Origin: Absidia repens
Lineage: Eukaryota > Mucoromycota > Mucoromycetes > Mucorales > Cunninghamellaceae
Direction: 5' to 3'
Assembly: GCA_002105175.1 (NCBI GenBank)
Contig: MCGE01000004.1
Location: forward strand, 248,001-312,000
DNA: 64,000 nucleotides
The notes below the pieces were generated by a model that saw nothing but the letters and a program-made list of their open reading frames with translations, had not been told where the DNA came from and did not search any database. Position numbers and translations under genes: made by a program. Shown here one piece after another: positions 34,831-46,095 of this stretch. How positions within the stretch are numbered: position 1 is the stretch's first letter; every line of letters starts with the position of its first letter.

Positions 34831-36519
34831 ATGTTGAATGAAGGTGCGGCGGATTGCCTTTTGCCTATGACAAGGAAAGCGTCTGATGATGTTATCGTTG
34901 AGAATCCTCACCATCATCACCAACCTTCTTACCCGGACCATCTAGTGAAAAAATGGACTGAAAGGGTTGATCGCTGCTTAGAACAACAATGGAAGGATTC
35001 ACAGCGTCTATTATCTTATGCTAAAGCATTGAAAGATTCAGGCGGCACAATACCCAACTCCGATGACATTGTAAAGGAATTGAGTGGATTAGGTTTCACC
35101 ATGATGCAGAAATCAATTGATTTACGCCAAGAAATCGTAAATGAAACTTACAATACTGATTTTTTTGACTGTCATATTAAGAAACCTGTTTATCAATATC
35201 ATCATGACAATAATAATAATAATAATAATAATACTGTTTATAACCACCACTCTCATTCCTCTCAATGTTCACCAAATCAATATCCTTATTCAAGACCTTC
35301 CAGTGTCGGTGCTTTAAATTCACCTCGTCAAAAATGCTCGTCTTCTTTTTACCTTCCCTTTTCTTCTCAATTGAATCAGCAGCATACCACCCCTTTATTA
35401 TCCAATGTCCCGAAACAACCTCCTTTCATCGACCGTCAATACAAAATACCATCTGAAGTTTCAGGTCAAGGATATTCTTCTTCATTAACCTACCATCGCC
35501 CACAACGAGCACGATCCAACTCTTTTACTCCTCGGCAACTTACTTCTTCAACCAAGCCCACCGACAAAAAGATCGGAATCCCCCTTCTATCCTCCTCACC
35601 ATCAGTATCTAATGTGTGCAGCCTTTCTTTAGGGGAAAACAATAGCAACGCCATAAAAGGACAACAACGCGACAACACGCCTGAAGAATATACTCCTCAA
35701 CAACAATGCTCTTGCAGTGACGACTCACCCTCTATCACAACCACAGAACCATCAGTTTCTGAAACGGATTCAGTACCTACTCGTCGTTGTCAACATTGTA
35801 CTTCAATCCAACCTTTACTACAACCTGATCATGAAGACTCAACGCCTAACCAAATTATGGACAACAACAACAACAACAACAACTTCGTAACAATGCATGA
35901 TACTGCTGAAGATGGTACACCCCTGGCCGACAACAACAATATAAAATCCTGCGACATCAACATTGAACAGTCACCGGATAACAATGATATTAATCAAAGG
36001 ACGGCACCATTACCCATTTCTCATACATCTACACCATTGGACACCACTGATGATATCTTCGCCACAGCCACGCCAACATCACCGCTTGATAATTCTACAA
36101 CGATAGTGGCAGCAGCAGCGGCATCACTTGCAGCCCATATCACGCCTAGTACACCATGCTCTTCTTTCTCTATGGTGCATACAATGTCTACAAAGTTTCA
36201 CTTTACAAGGAGTGCCACATCTCTGATAGCAACACCTGATAAAAACAAGACCATGTCAAGATCATCGTCCTCCTCCTCTTCAGCCTCCTCCTCGGCATCA
36301 ATGCTAGCCGCGACCGCTGCTGTTGCCGCTGCTGCTGCTGCTTCAGCAACCAAAACATCACCTTCGGGCGCTTTCAGCAACAAGGACGGAGAAAAATCAT
36401 CAACACGATTTGTCCAGTCTCTCTTAGGTCGCAAGACATCTCTGCCTGCTCTCTTCCAGCCTTCTTCCAAAAAAGATCAGCCACTGGCCCCTGCCTCCTC
36501 TTCTTCCACCCAAAAATGA
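34831..36519 (+). CDS. Low-complexity hypothetical protein (562 aa, single exon)
   Basis: An uninterrupted frame of 562 residues starts at ATG 34831. Residues about 30-110 contain a short, possibly helical, conserved-looking stretch (PDHLVKKWTERVDRCLEQQWKDSQRLLSYAKALKDS is the core). The rest is rich in Ser, Thr, Asn, Gln and His, with poly-Asn, poly-Ala and poly-Ser runs. No catalytic motif or membrane segment is evident. The C-terminus has a basic SLLGRKTSLPALF segment resembling a docking or phosphorylation site. I do not recognise the family. Length without stops and codon usage support coding. Confidence 0.7.
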   Translation: MLNEGAADCLLPMTRKASDDVIVENPHHHHQPSYPDHLVKKWTERVDRCLEQQWKDSQRLLSYAKALKDSGGTIPNSDDIVKELSGLGFTMMQKSIDLRQEIVNETYNTDFFDCHIKKPVYQYHHDNNNNNNNNTVYNHHSHSSQCSPNQYPYSRPSSVGALNSPRQKCSSSFYLPFSSQLNQQHTTPLLSNVPKQPPFIDRQYKIPSEVSGQGYSSSLTYHRPQRARSNSFTPRQLTSSTKPTDKKIGIPLLSSSPSVSNVCSLSLGENNSNAIKGQQRDNTPEEYTPQQQCSCSDDSPSITTTEPSVSETDSVPTRRCQHCTSIQPLLQPDHEDSTPNQIMDNNNNNNNFVTMHDTAEDGTPLADNNNIKSCDINIEQSPDNNDINQRTAPLPISHTSTPLDTTDDIFATATPTSPLDNSTTIVAAAAASLAAHITPSTPCSSFSMVHTMSTKFHFTRSATSLIATPDKNKTMSRSSSSSSSASSSASMLAATAAVAAAAAASATKTSPSGAFSNKDGEKSSTRFVQSLLGRKTSLPALFQPSSKKDQPLAPASSSSTQK

Positions 36520-36779
36520 CGACTTGGCCATTGTGTGGCTTTTGAACCCCATCATCTCCACTGCCCCAACTAGTATAGATTCATTTCTTATCTCCTTCCT
36601 TTGCTAATAGTTTAGACTTCCTTCCCCTCATGATGATTTTTATTTATCACCAACTTCCAATAAAAAAAAAGAATGCAGCTATAGTCTACTTTATTTGAAC
36701 TGCCGACCGGGTTTATTTTTTATTATTTTTTTTCGTCTTCCTTTTTTTCTCTCTCTTCACTTTTTTTATCTATTCTATT

Positions 36780-39700
36780 ATGCGTCAAGTGTTTGCTAGT
36801 CATTTGAAGAAACAGTGGACAGGCATTCGTGCTCCTAAATTACAGCAACGTCTTTACAGTATCACTTCCGTTTTGCAACGTGGTTCTACAAGATACGATG
36901 TCCCAGCTGTTGCTACATCTTGTACTGCACCACTTTTACGTGTCAATGCTTGTCGTCAACCTTTACCGCTTCACCGAGCTTTCCATTCAGCTTCTACTCT
37001 CAACAAAGCAGCCAAACCCAACCGACTGATTAATGAAAAAAGTCCATATCTTTTAGTAAGTCGTCCGCCCCATTCCCTCACCGCTTACCTTTGTTCGGTA
37101 TACTCGATACTCATATATGTCACGTTTTTTTCTTCTTCCCAAATTTCCTTTGGTCCGGCAATGATAGCAACACGGTAAAACCATGAAACAAAAACGTTAA
37201 CCTTTTGAATACTTGCTTACTCACATTGGCTATTTTCCATTCTATTCTTCCTCGTTCTTTTATGCACTGGGTTAAACTTGGAAAGCACACAACCCTGTAA
37301 GTGGTAACGTTAGTAGTAGTAGTAGGCAACTATGCAAACTGACAACCTCTTTTTTTTAACTTCTTCGACGTCACAAAATTGCTTAGGTTGACTGGTATCC
37401 TTGGGGTAAAGCTGCCTTTGATATGGCCAAGACTGAAAACAAACCCATCTTCTTAAGTATTGGCTATTCGACCTGTCAGTAAGTTCTATACTACCCAACA
37501 AAATCATTTTTGTAAAAATTGACTGATGAATGATATTCATATGTGTTTAGTTGGTGTCACGTCATGGAGCATGAATCTTTTGAAAATGATCAAGTGGCAG
37601 AAATTCTCAACAAGCACTTTGTTTCGATAAAAGGTAAGCATAAAATTCGCATTGACGAACCCTTATATCACTTGATGTAACAATATGTTTCGTTTTTTTA
37701 TTCTTCTTCTAGTGGATCGGTAAAGAAAAAAAAAATTAAAAATCGAAGACGATGTATTTTGCAACCATGACTGACGGGCCCCCTCCTTTTTCTATTATTT
37801 AGTGAAGAAAATCCTGGTGTGGATAAACTGTACATGACGTATGTGCAACTGACAACGGGACGTGGCGGCTGGCCAATGTCAGTCTTTCTTACCCCAGACC
37901 TCCAACCATTCTTCGGTGCCACGTACTTCCCTCCTGATGATGTTGGTAGCCATCCTGGTTTCAAGACGGTGCTTTCGCGAGTGGCTAAAGTATGGCAAGA
38001 TTCTCCTGACGCACTTCGCCAAAACGGTCAAGATACAATCCATCAACTCGAATCCTATGTCCATTCTCGACCCACTGGCACCTCGGACGATTTCGATGCA
38101 GTCAAGATAGCCAAGGCGGCATGCGATCATTACAAATCGGTATTTGATTCAACTCAGGGCGGATTCAGCGATGCTCCCAAGTTTCCTCAGCCAGTCCAAA
38201 TGAACTTTTTGCTGGATTACTTTGGCTATAGTCGTCAACTCAACAAGGATGATGCTGGAAAAGACGCCTTGGATATGGTCTTATTTACATTGAAGGTAAA
38301 GAAAAAAAAAAGTGACGGCCTCCGCTATTCTCGTAAAATGAATGTAGATATGGATCTCATGCTTTTCTCTCTCTCTCTTTATATACATGCGTTAGAAAAT
38401 TGCTGACGGTGGAATTCACGGTAAGGACTAAAAACAATAAATATGGACATGTTTACTTAACCTGCTTATTATTATGATAATAGATCACGTTGGTGGAGGC
38501 TTCCATAGATATAGTACGGACAAGAACTGGCATGTTCCTCATTTTGAAAAAATGCTCTACGACCAAGCGCAACTGCTGTCTACTTACTCCACTGCCTATC
38601 AAATCACTAAAGATCCACTCTTTGCCAGCACCGCCAAGGATATCATTTCCTATATCAGCCGGGACTTGCTTCACCCCCAAGGAGGCTTCTATTCTGCCGA
38701 AGACGCTGATTCTTTACCAACCTTTGATGCTCAAACGAAATTAGGTAAGTCGATGATGCTTCTATTTTTTTTTTATGTTAATCACCTTTTGATATTATGA
38801 ATAGAGGGTGCATTTTGTGTTTGGACTCAATCGGAACTTGAATCGGTGTTGGACGCTAAGCAAGCACAAGCCGTGATCCGTCATTATGGTGTGAAACCCG
38901 ATGGAAATGTCGATCCTGCTCAAGATCCTCATATGGAACTGGTCAACAAAGTAAAGTAACAAATCTCCCCACAACAACAAGATGAAAACTGATTGTATGA
39001 ATTTCTATTATTCATTTTCTGTAGAATGTATTGACATCTCAAGAATCATTCCAAGAAACCGCTGATGCTTTGAACATCTCATTGGCTGAAGTAGAGACCG
39101 CTTTGGAGGGTGCCAAACAGAAATTATGGAACTACCGTATGGAACATCGACCTAGACCTCATCGAGACGAAAAAATATTGACGTCATGGAATGGTAATGC
39201 ATTTTGACACACACAACAAGAAAAGGAAGCGTCTTAACATTTATATATATATTTATATATATCGGTAGGATTGATGATTACTGGTCTCGTCAAGGCATAT
39301 CAAGTTCTTCATGATCCTGCCATTCTTGATTTGGCTTCCAATGCTGCCAACTTTGTTCGCAAGGAATTGTACCAATCCAATACCAAGACGCTTTTACGAA
39401 GTTATTGTCAAGGTCCATCCACAATCGAAGGCTTTTTGGATGATTATAGGTAAGAAAAAGACTGAAATGATATTTTTTGATATTTGGAACTCCACTAATT
39501 TGTTATATATATGTATATATGACGTTTGCTCATCCCTAGTTACATGATTCAAGGATTGATTGATTTATACGAAACGAATTACGATGAACGATGGATCCAA
39601 TGGGCGCATGATCTCCAAAACACACAAAACGAACTCTTTTTCGACAAGGAGGCTGGTGGGTACTTTACCGTGCAAGAAAAAGACAAGAGTATCTTAGTTC

Positions 39701-40357
39701 GATTGAAGGATGGTATGACAGAAAAAGGAAAAACGTTATTGGCTATCATGGGTATACTCATTCTCCACTTTCCTTTTTTTTTTTTATGATAATGATGGTG
39801 ATGATGATGATAGAACAAGACGGTGCTGAACCATCACCCAATGCCATCTCCCTGAAGAACTTGGTTCGACTTGGTACGATTGTGGAAGAAGGTTCATATG
39901 TGACCAATGCTCAATCTACTTTGGACTGGTCATCGATGGCCATGGCGCGATTCCCCTATGCTATGCCAGCATTGGTGACATCGTCACTTTTGATGGACCA
40001 TGGTCCCAAACAGGTACGAAAAAAGAAAAAAAAATTGAAGACACACAAAGATAGACTGGTGAGAGAATTCACATGGAAAATATGGCTTTTTTTTTTATTT
40101 GATAGATTGTTCTTGCTGGAAATCCAAATGATGAATCAATGCAAACCTACCAACAACTGATCGATCAAGCGTTCATTCCCAACAAACTCGTCATTCAAGC
40201 CAAGGGCAGTGGATACGTGCACGACAAGAATGCGTTGATTGCCAAGATTGGAACTCAGGAACAAAATGGTAAACCTACCGCCTTCATTTGTGAAAATTTT
40301 ACCTGTGGTCTCCCCATTCAAGATGTCAAACAATTAAAAAAGTCATTGGAATTGTGA
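36780..40357 (+). CDS. SPATA20/SSP411-like protein (thioredoxin-like DUF255 plus six-hairpin glycosidase-like fold)
   Basis: Fifteen exons give 804 residues: 36780-37055, 37168-37174, 37286-37296, 37387-37478, 37551-37633, 37713-37719, 37803-38295, 38396-38420, 38484-38744, 38805-38950, 39025-39193, 39269-39449, 39540-39751, 39814-40013, 40106-40357. Exons 2, 3 and 6 are micro-exons of 7, 11 and 7 nt that rebuild QHAHNPVDWYPWG and KVDREENPGVD, both conserved in the family. The thioredoxin-like part has CHWC (128-131) in [14 protein letters not shown] and [15 protein letters not shown]. The long helical remainder has [30 protein letters not shown]. The N-terminus is Arg-rich without acids, so mitochondrial targeting is plausible. 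Members occur from bacteria (YyaL) to animals; the biochemical role is not settled. Confidence 0.93.
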
Positions 40358-41486
40358 TGGCCGAATAGGTATTAGAATTAGTATAGATAAATCCTCTTCT
40401 TTTATATATATATGAATAAAATCCTTTTTTATATTGAATTGATGATGCGTTGTTATTTTTTTTGTGAATATGTGTGTGTTTTGACTTGTTTTTTATTTGG
40501 CTCAACTTAATATAAAAGAAAAAATTTGCATGCGCTCGCTTGTTATTTTTTTTTTCTTCGTTACGCAAAGCGAACTATTGGACGGTCATATACATCAAGA
40601 CATTGACATTACCATGAAGACACCTATACATAGTAGATCCTGTTAGTAAAAGGAACAAATGGAGTGTGCTTTATTTTAAAATTGGAAATATGTTATTTAC
40701 ATTATGACGTGACAGATTTATAGTTGTATAGTTGTTCACCTGCAATAGATGCTGTTCCACAAGAAATTTACGCATAAAACTTGGTGATGAATGATGGATC
40801 CTCTAGCTATCGACGAAGCTCATACATATTGATGACTACTAGTCTCTAATCTCAATTCAATTCCCACCTTCGCACCTACCTCAGTCCCCTTCCAAATAAT
40901 CGTCATGATTCTATTTTTGCTTACCTTCTCTCTTATTTTTCACCTTCCATCATCCCCTCTTCCAGATTAGTTTTTAGATCGTCTTTTCCCATTACACATG
41001 GCTTGGCTATTTGTTTGTTCATTAAATCAGCATATAATGTATATACTGTCCGTCATCTTGAATAAAAATGTTACTGATTTTATTTTACTATCGCCTTTTT
41101 TTTCAATTGTCTTCTTGTACTTTCCACGGACTCCTTTATTACGTTTAAAAGGGCAGTAAAGGAAAATTCAATATACAGTACCAGAACCTTTTTTATAAAA
41201 AGTATATTAATACTGAGGGAAAAAGAATCAATTTTTTTTTAGGAACTATCGACCTTTATTTATTTATTGTGTGTATGTAGTCATTTTAACAGTGCGAGGC
41301 AATTTCTCAAGACTCTACAATTTCAAAGGGGATCTTTTTGGAGGGTAATGGGAATATCTGAGCACAGAAAGAGGACAGTGATTCGATCATTAGTTGCAAT
41401 TTTTTGACCAGTGCCCGCCCATACCTCTATTTTTTCACACACAAACACATTCCCATTCAACAAGACAAATAAACATATGAGACAGG
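40358..41486. other. Intergenic, SPATA20-like 3' region
   Basis: No gene is evident in about 1.1 kb of A/T-rich sequence. An AATAAAA signal at about 40413 follows the stop of the preceding gene. Confidence 0.5.
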
Positions 41487-41740
41487 GAAAAATAAGACAT
41501 GTTTAATTCAATTATAGATACAAACTATGACAACTAACACTAAAGCTAAGCTAATGACACTATTCTAAATGAAGGCTAATCTAATGGGGGTTTGAAAACC
41601 TACATCCAAAATGAAAGGATTTCCCATGATGTTTGTATTGCACATTTCAAAATGCCCCTGATTCAAGTTCTAACTACTAATCCAAGTTCACCAGTTGTCT
41701 CTATGAGGATACTAATGAAGTTGATATTCTGAAAGAAAAA
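41487..41740 (-). repeat. Dispersed repeat R1, copy c
   Basis: The arm (GACATGTTTAATTCAATTAT...CTAAGCTAATG) and the core marker (CCAAAATGAAAGGATTTCCC) are both in reverse orientation relative to copies a and b. It runs into a region resembling the A/G-rich middle of the family. Confidence 0.55.
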
Positions 41741-41842
41741 AAAAGGAAGAAAGAAAGCATGAAAGAAGTGTGAGACAAAAATTAAATTTATGGCAGGCGG
41801 AGTACAAATCGAGTCAGTCACCCCTTTTTTTTTTTTTTTTTT

Positions 41843-42060
41843 CTGCGCACACAACTGTAAACAACTGACGACGCACTGAGCACGATGGTAGGGCCCCAAG
41901 AGGCTGCCCATCATAGTGCGAAATGGTGGAGGCTCTAATCCCTTTACTATTTTTTTTTTTTCAGCACACAAAAAAAACCCCATTGAGGACGCGCTGAATA
42001 CGACAGTTGGTCCCCAAGGGACTGCTCACCATAGTGCAAAATGGTGGAGGCTCTAATCCT
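41843..42060. repeat. Tandem duplication of a ~119-bp unit
   Basis: Two direct units, about 41869-41942 and 41988-42060, share an ordered series of blocks: GACGC(A/G)CTGA, CCCCAAG, CATAGTGC(G/A)AAATGG and a perfect TGGTGGAGGCTCTAATCC. They are separated by a T-run and flanked by A/T homopolymers. The function is unknown and no reading frame is shared. Confidence 0.6.
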
Positions 42061-42154
42061 ATCCCATGAAAACCCACATTTTAATAATAAAAAAAAAAAA
42101 ACTGTGACACCCAATAAATCGAAAGATTTCCAAAAGCTCCAGCGGAGCGCCAGA

Positions 42155-42453
42155 GCGTTTACATTATTATCTTATTTTATCAATAAATTCATTGTCGAAG
42201 ATTTTTTGTTAAACCCACCCAAAGCTTGCTGTTTTCCTTTTATTCCAACTTCTGGAATACTTTTACCATAGATTTTTGACAGCTGAGTCTGAATTTTACT
42301 TTATTTTTCTACTTTTGACTTGATCTAAGTCGTTATTCATTTTATTGACCTTATTATTTTCACCCTATAAAATTCTGGTGCTCACATTATAAAAAATAAA
42401 ACCCTACAAAATAAACCCAATTTACTGTCGAAGAACCAAAATTAGCTGTAACA
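42155..42453 (+). repeat. LTR-family fragment, copy b
   Basis: It matches copy d (20758-21222, inverted) along most of its length and ends TTAGCTGTAACA. It lacks the TGTCG start, so it is a 5'-truncated or diverged LTR. It abuts the next fragment directly. Confidence 0.55.
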
Positions 42454-42835
42454 CCACCAAATTATCGATTGTTTCTATTGGATTATAGAAACCTTCTTTT
42501 ATTTTTGACTACAAGTCCGTTTGTTACTGTGTGTTATGCACTATATTTTTATTGAACCAACAAAGCTTAATACATTTTCTTTTTTATTTGTTTTACTCTT
42601 AAGAGGTTATTTTTTATAAACTTTCTCTACAAAAGTTCTGATGCTCACTACTCTCAATTTTATTTTTGTCCAAATCAGGAACAAGATATCTTAAAGGACA
42701 AATTTATTTTCCAAGCTCTAACAATCAAAGTTCTACGAAAGGATAACTCAAAGCATCCTATTCAACACTATAAAAAAGAAAAACGTACAAAGACACTACT
42801 CTGTTACAAGCATCACACCCATTTTAGCCGTAACA
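42451..42835 (+). repeat. LTR-family fragment, copy b2
   Basis: It begins inside the LTR at the ACACCACCAAATTATC block, which corresponds to about 5316 in copy a and 43199 in copy c, and ends TTTTAGCCGTAACA. The 5' half is missing. Confidence 0.6.
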
Positions 42836-42855
42836 GGCGATGCATCGATACGTAA

Positions 42856-43621
42856 TGTCGAGGATCGGCCTGAGTCCGCTCCCAACAACAACATCAACAA
42901 CATCAACATCAACATCAACATCATTAGTGACGCCTTGGGTTGGGCAATGAACTAGTATAATTTCATTTGTTTTATTTTATTTATTTTATTTTTTCATTTT
43001 TTTACTTTTTTCATATTTTACTTATTTTCATTTTTTTAAATGTTAACAGTAACTCCGCTCCCCTCCCCCTTGACATATACCTTATCCCAGATTTTGAAAT
43101 TAGTATAAATACCCCACCTTTTTCTTCAACAATTTCAAAATCTTTAGTTTTTTTCAGTTTTCTCATTTAACAAATAAAACTTAGTACAAAGGTTTTTACA
43201 CCACCAAGTTATCTACCGTTTCTATTGGATCATAGAAACCTCCTTTTATTTTTTTTGGCTACAAGTCCTCTTTTTATTTTTTACTGTGTGTTATACACTT
43301 ATTTTTATTGAACCAACAACGGTCAATACTTTTTACTTTTATTTTATTTTACACTTCCAAGTTTATTTTTTTATAAACTTTCTCTACAGTTGGACTTTAT
43401 CTACAAAAGTTCTGGTGCTCACTACTCTCAAATCTATTTTTGTCCGATTCAGGAACAAGATACTTCAACTTCCGCCCAAGGAACAAATTCATTTTCAAGC
43501 TCTAAACAAGCAAAAGCTATATTAAAGGATAACTCAAGACATCCTATCCAACCCAAAAAAATATAAAAACCTACAAAAACACTACTCTGTTACAAGCTTC
43601 TTACCCAAATTGGCCGTAACA
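42856..43621 (+). repeat. Solo LTR, copy c (766 bp)
   Basis: It starts TGTCGAGGATCGGCCTGAG and ends TTGGCCGTAACA, with a 4-bp direct repeat GTAA on both sides (42852-42855 and 43622-43625). A GTATAAATA box lies at about 43104, followed by an AATAAA-type signal. A short CAACAT repeat tract (about 42886-42921) explains the extra length over copy a. Its 3' end lies 124 nt beyond the 3' end of tRNA-Met. Confidence 0.75.
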
Positions 43622-43745
43622 GTAACGCAGTGGAGAACAATCGTTTCCTCGTTCGATTTATTAGGTCCATTGCCAAAAAAAGCAAAAAATGCTGTGTGAA
43701 ATAGAAAAGCCACCGAATAGTTGGTTTGGAAAGCAAAAAGAGATT

Positions 43746-43817
43746 GCTCCATGCAAGGATCGAACTTGCGACCTTCAGATTATGAGACTGACGCTCTGCC
43801 AACTGAGCCAATGAAGC
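43746..43817 (-). tRNA. tRNA-Met (anticodon CAT, elongator type)
   Basis: The 72-nt cloverleaf has acceptor stem GCTTCAT/ATGGAGC, D arm GCTC-AGTTGGCA-GAGC, anticodon loop CTCATAA and T arm GCAAG-TTCGATC-CTTGC. The presence of TTCGATC and the body sequence resemble elongator rather than initiator tRNA-Met. One T-T pair closes the anticodon stem. A TATTATATA box lies at about -33 to -25, and a T-run (TTTTT) follows about 5 nt downstream. Confidence 0.95.
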
Positions 43818-44154
43818 GGACATGTTTTGAAAAATGGAAGCTATTATATATGCCAAAGATCTGTATTTCAAACGCCGCCAGTTCGACTGTTTATTACCGG
43901 CGTTTGTAGGCGGAATGGTACAACATGGTCAAAGCCTCAATATTGTTTTTGCTAGGGAAACATTTACTGGACCTTCTTTTTTCTTTTTTCTTTATAGTAG
44001 CCTTTCTATCTTAGCCAGGACTGTCACTTTTCTAAATCGAATGAATTTTGGACAATTGAAATATTCTTACTCCGCCGCGTGCATTTTTGGATTTAATTTT
44101 TCTTTCCCAATTTTTCTTTTTTTTTTTTTTTTTTTTTGTTTCCTTCTTCTTCGG

Positions 44155-44400
44155 AACCATTGACGTGCTGGTGATCTTAGATCAAGATTAGAACTGGAAT
44201 CAGGGGATTTTGAAAAATGCAGTACAAACATGCTTGGGGAAAGCTTTTCATTTTGGATCTGTGATTTGGGGAACTACCTTTAGATTAGTAGTCCATTTTA
44301 GTTTAATGTTATAGAAGCTTAGATTGACTTAGTTTTAGCTATAGCAGTTTCCATCCTCATCTGAATAAAATAGCTGTTGTTTTTATTTACCATTAATTTA
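44155..44400 (+). repeat. Dispersed repeat R1, copy d
   Basis: The core marker GCTTTTCATTTTGGATCTG and the right arm (AGCTTAGATTGACTTAGTTTTAG...CATCTGAATAAAATAGC) are present in forward orientation. A T-run of about 20 nt precedes it. It lies about 340 bp upstream of tRNA-Met. Confidence 0.6.
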
Positions 44401-45145
44401 TCTCATAGTTTCTACGTAAAACCTCCTTTTCGCAATATCCCTTCCTTTTTAGGTTAGTACATTGACTATCCCAGTTTATGGGTATGTTTTGAATGCTTCA
44501 ATAAAAGATGTCTTCTCTTCATATACTTCTATTATTATACCGTACATTGTTAGAGTTTTAGAATGGTAATAGCATTATAATCTATTTGACATTGATAACA
44601 CTGTTGTATACCAACATATATATCCTCTTATCGGCTATCCATCCATTCGTTTTTCATACATTTATCTGTACACGATCATTCAAAAATATGTAAATCAGAC
44701 CCGAATCACTCTTTACACAATTCTCTCCACCACACTCGTCATCCTCTGTTTTGACATACCCACATACCAATACATCAGTATAAATAGGACAATACATTTG
44801 AATAAAAATAAATAATACCCCAAATGCTTCACAATACTTGAGATAAATGGTCTTTCTTTATTAAAAAATACAACAAATACCATGGAAGTACTACATTTGA
44901 CCTAGAATATAGCTTTTCTTTTTTTCACGGGTCATTAATGCCTAGTCTGAAGCAACTGCCTTCTTTTGTCTATTTAAATTTAAACAAAGGTTTTCCAAAT
45001 ACTAGAGCGTTTTAGATTTACAATATCCTTCCTCGACATATCCCATTAAAAAGTACGCGAGGCATCGATATCATCTCGCTCCGAGTGGAAGTACATCAGC
45101 TTTTCTAATAACCTGCCACAAACTCATCATGATAAGTGATCATGC

Positions 45146-45181
<36 letters not shown>

Positions 45182-45689
45182 CCCCCAAGACACACAAAAC
45201 TCCTCTACCCACTAGTATGTGTACAAAAATAAAAACGACCTTATGACCACTTCATCCATGTTGGAGGTAATTGTAGAACCCTTCCGTGGAACACCACTAA
45301 AGAAGTAATGTTGGTTGTTCTGATATTCTCCTCAATCGCCACCGAACTCACCGTCGCATATGGCACAATATCTAATTCATAGTTTGTCAATTAAATAAAT
45401 TAAAGGTTGTTCAATATCTCATGGGTCTGATAGTAGAGGTTGGTGGCCAGAAAAAAGGATGTATTTTATTGAAACATAAGTAGGTATAAACTGTGAATGT
45501 CAACAGCAACCAAGGGATTTAATAAAGCTAGCATGAAGGAGACTAATGGGTGATCTGGATAATGGTCAACACTAATCTAAAAGGACAATTGTATAATGGG
45601 ATATAATATACTATATAGTACAAGTCACAAGAGAAACGAAAGGGCTGTCTTCTAATGGAGTGCAACAGCGGTCAACACTAATCAAAAGA
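44401..45689. other. Intergenic, repeat-rich
   Basis: No coding gene is evident. It contains an A-run of about 33 nt at 45147-45179 and a diverged R1-like arm near 45460-45500 (GATGTATTTTATTGAAAC). Confidence 0.5.
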
Positions 45690-46095
45690 GGGTGATGGTA
45701 ATAAAACAGGATTCTATTGCGCAAGACATGAAAGACGGTAATAGGACATTTTTCATTGAAAGATATAAAACGAGAACATATTTTATTCAGATGCAGATAC
45801 AATCCAAACATAGTCTAAGCTACTGATGACCCCAAAGAGCCAACTAATGTTGGTCCTAAATCCTAGATCCAAAATGAAAGGGGTTTCCCATGAATGTTGT
45901 AATCCCTGAGCTGAAACCCCTTCTAAACTAATCCTGATACTAATCTAAGTCCAACATAACCTCAACAAAGCCGAATGATGAAAAAAAAAAAAAAGTGAAG
46001 GTAAAAAAGAAAGAAAGAGAGAGAGAGAGAGCCAAAAAAAAAAAAAAAGTCGGGAGTAAATAAATAAATATTCACGTGGGCGGAAATTAAAATGT
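45690..46095 (-). repeat. Dispersed repeat R1, copy e
   Basis: Reverse orientation. The arm (ACATATTTTATTCAGATGCAG), the core marker (CCAAAATGAAAGGGGTTTCC) and the CACGTGGGCGG motif appear in order. The outer part (CTATTGCGCAAGACATGAAAG) matches the flank of copies f and h. Confidence 0.6.
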
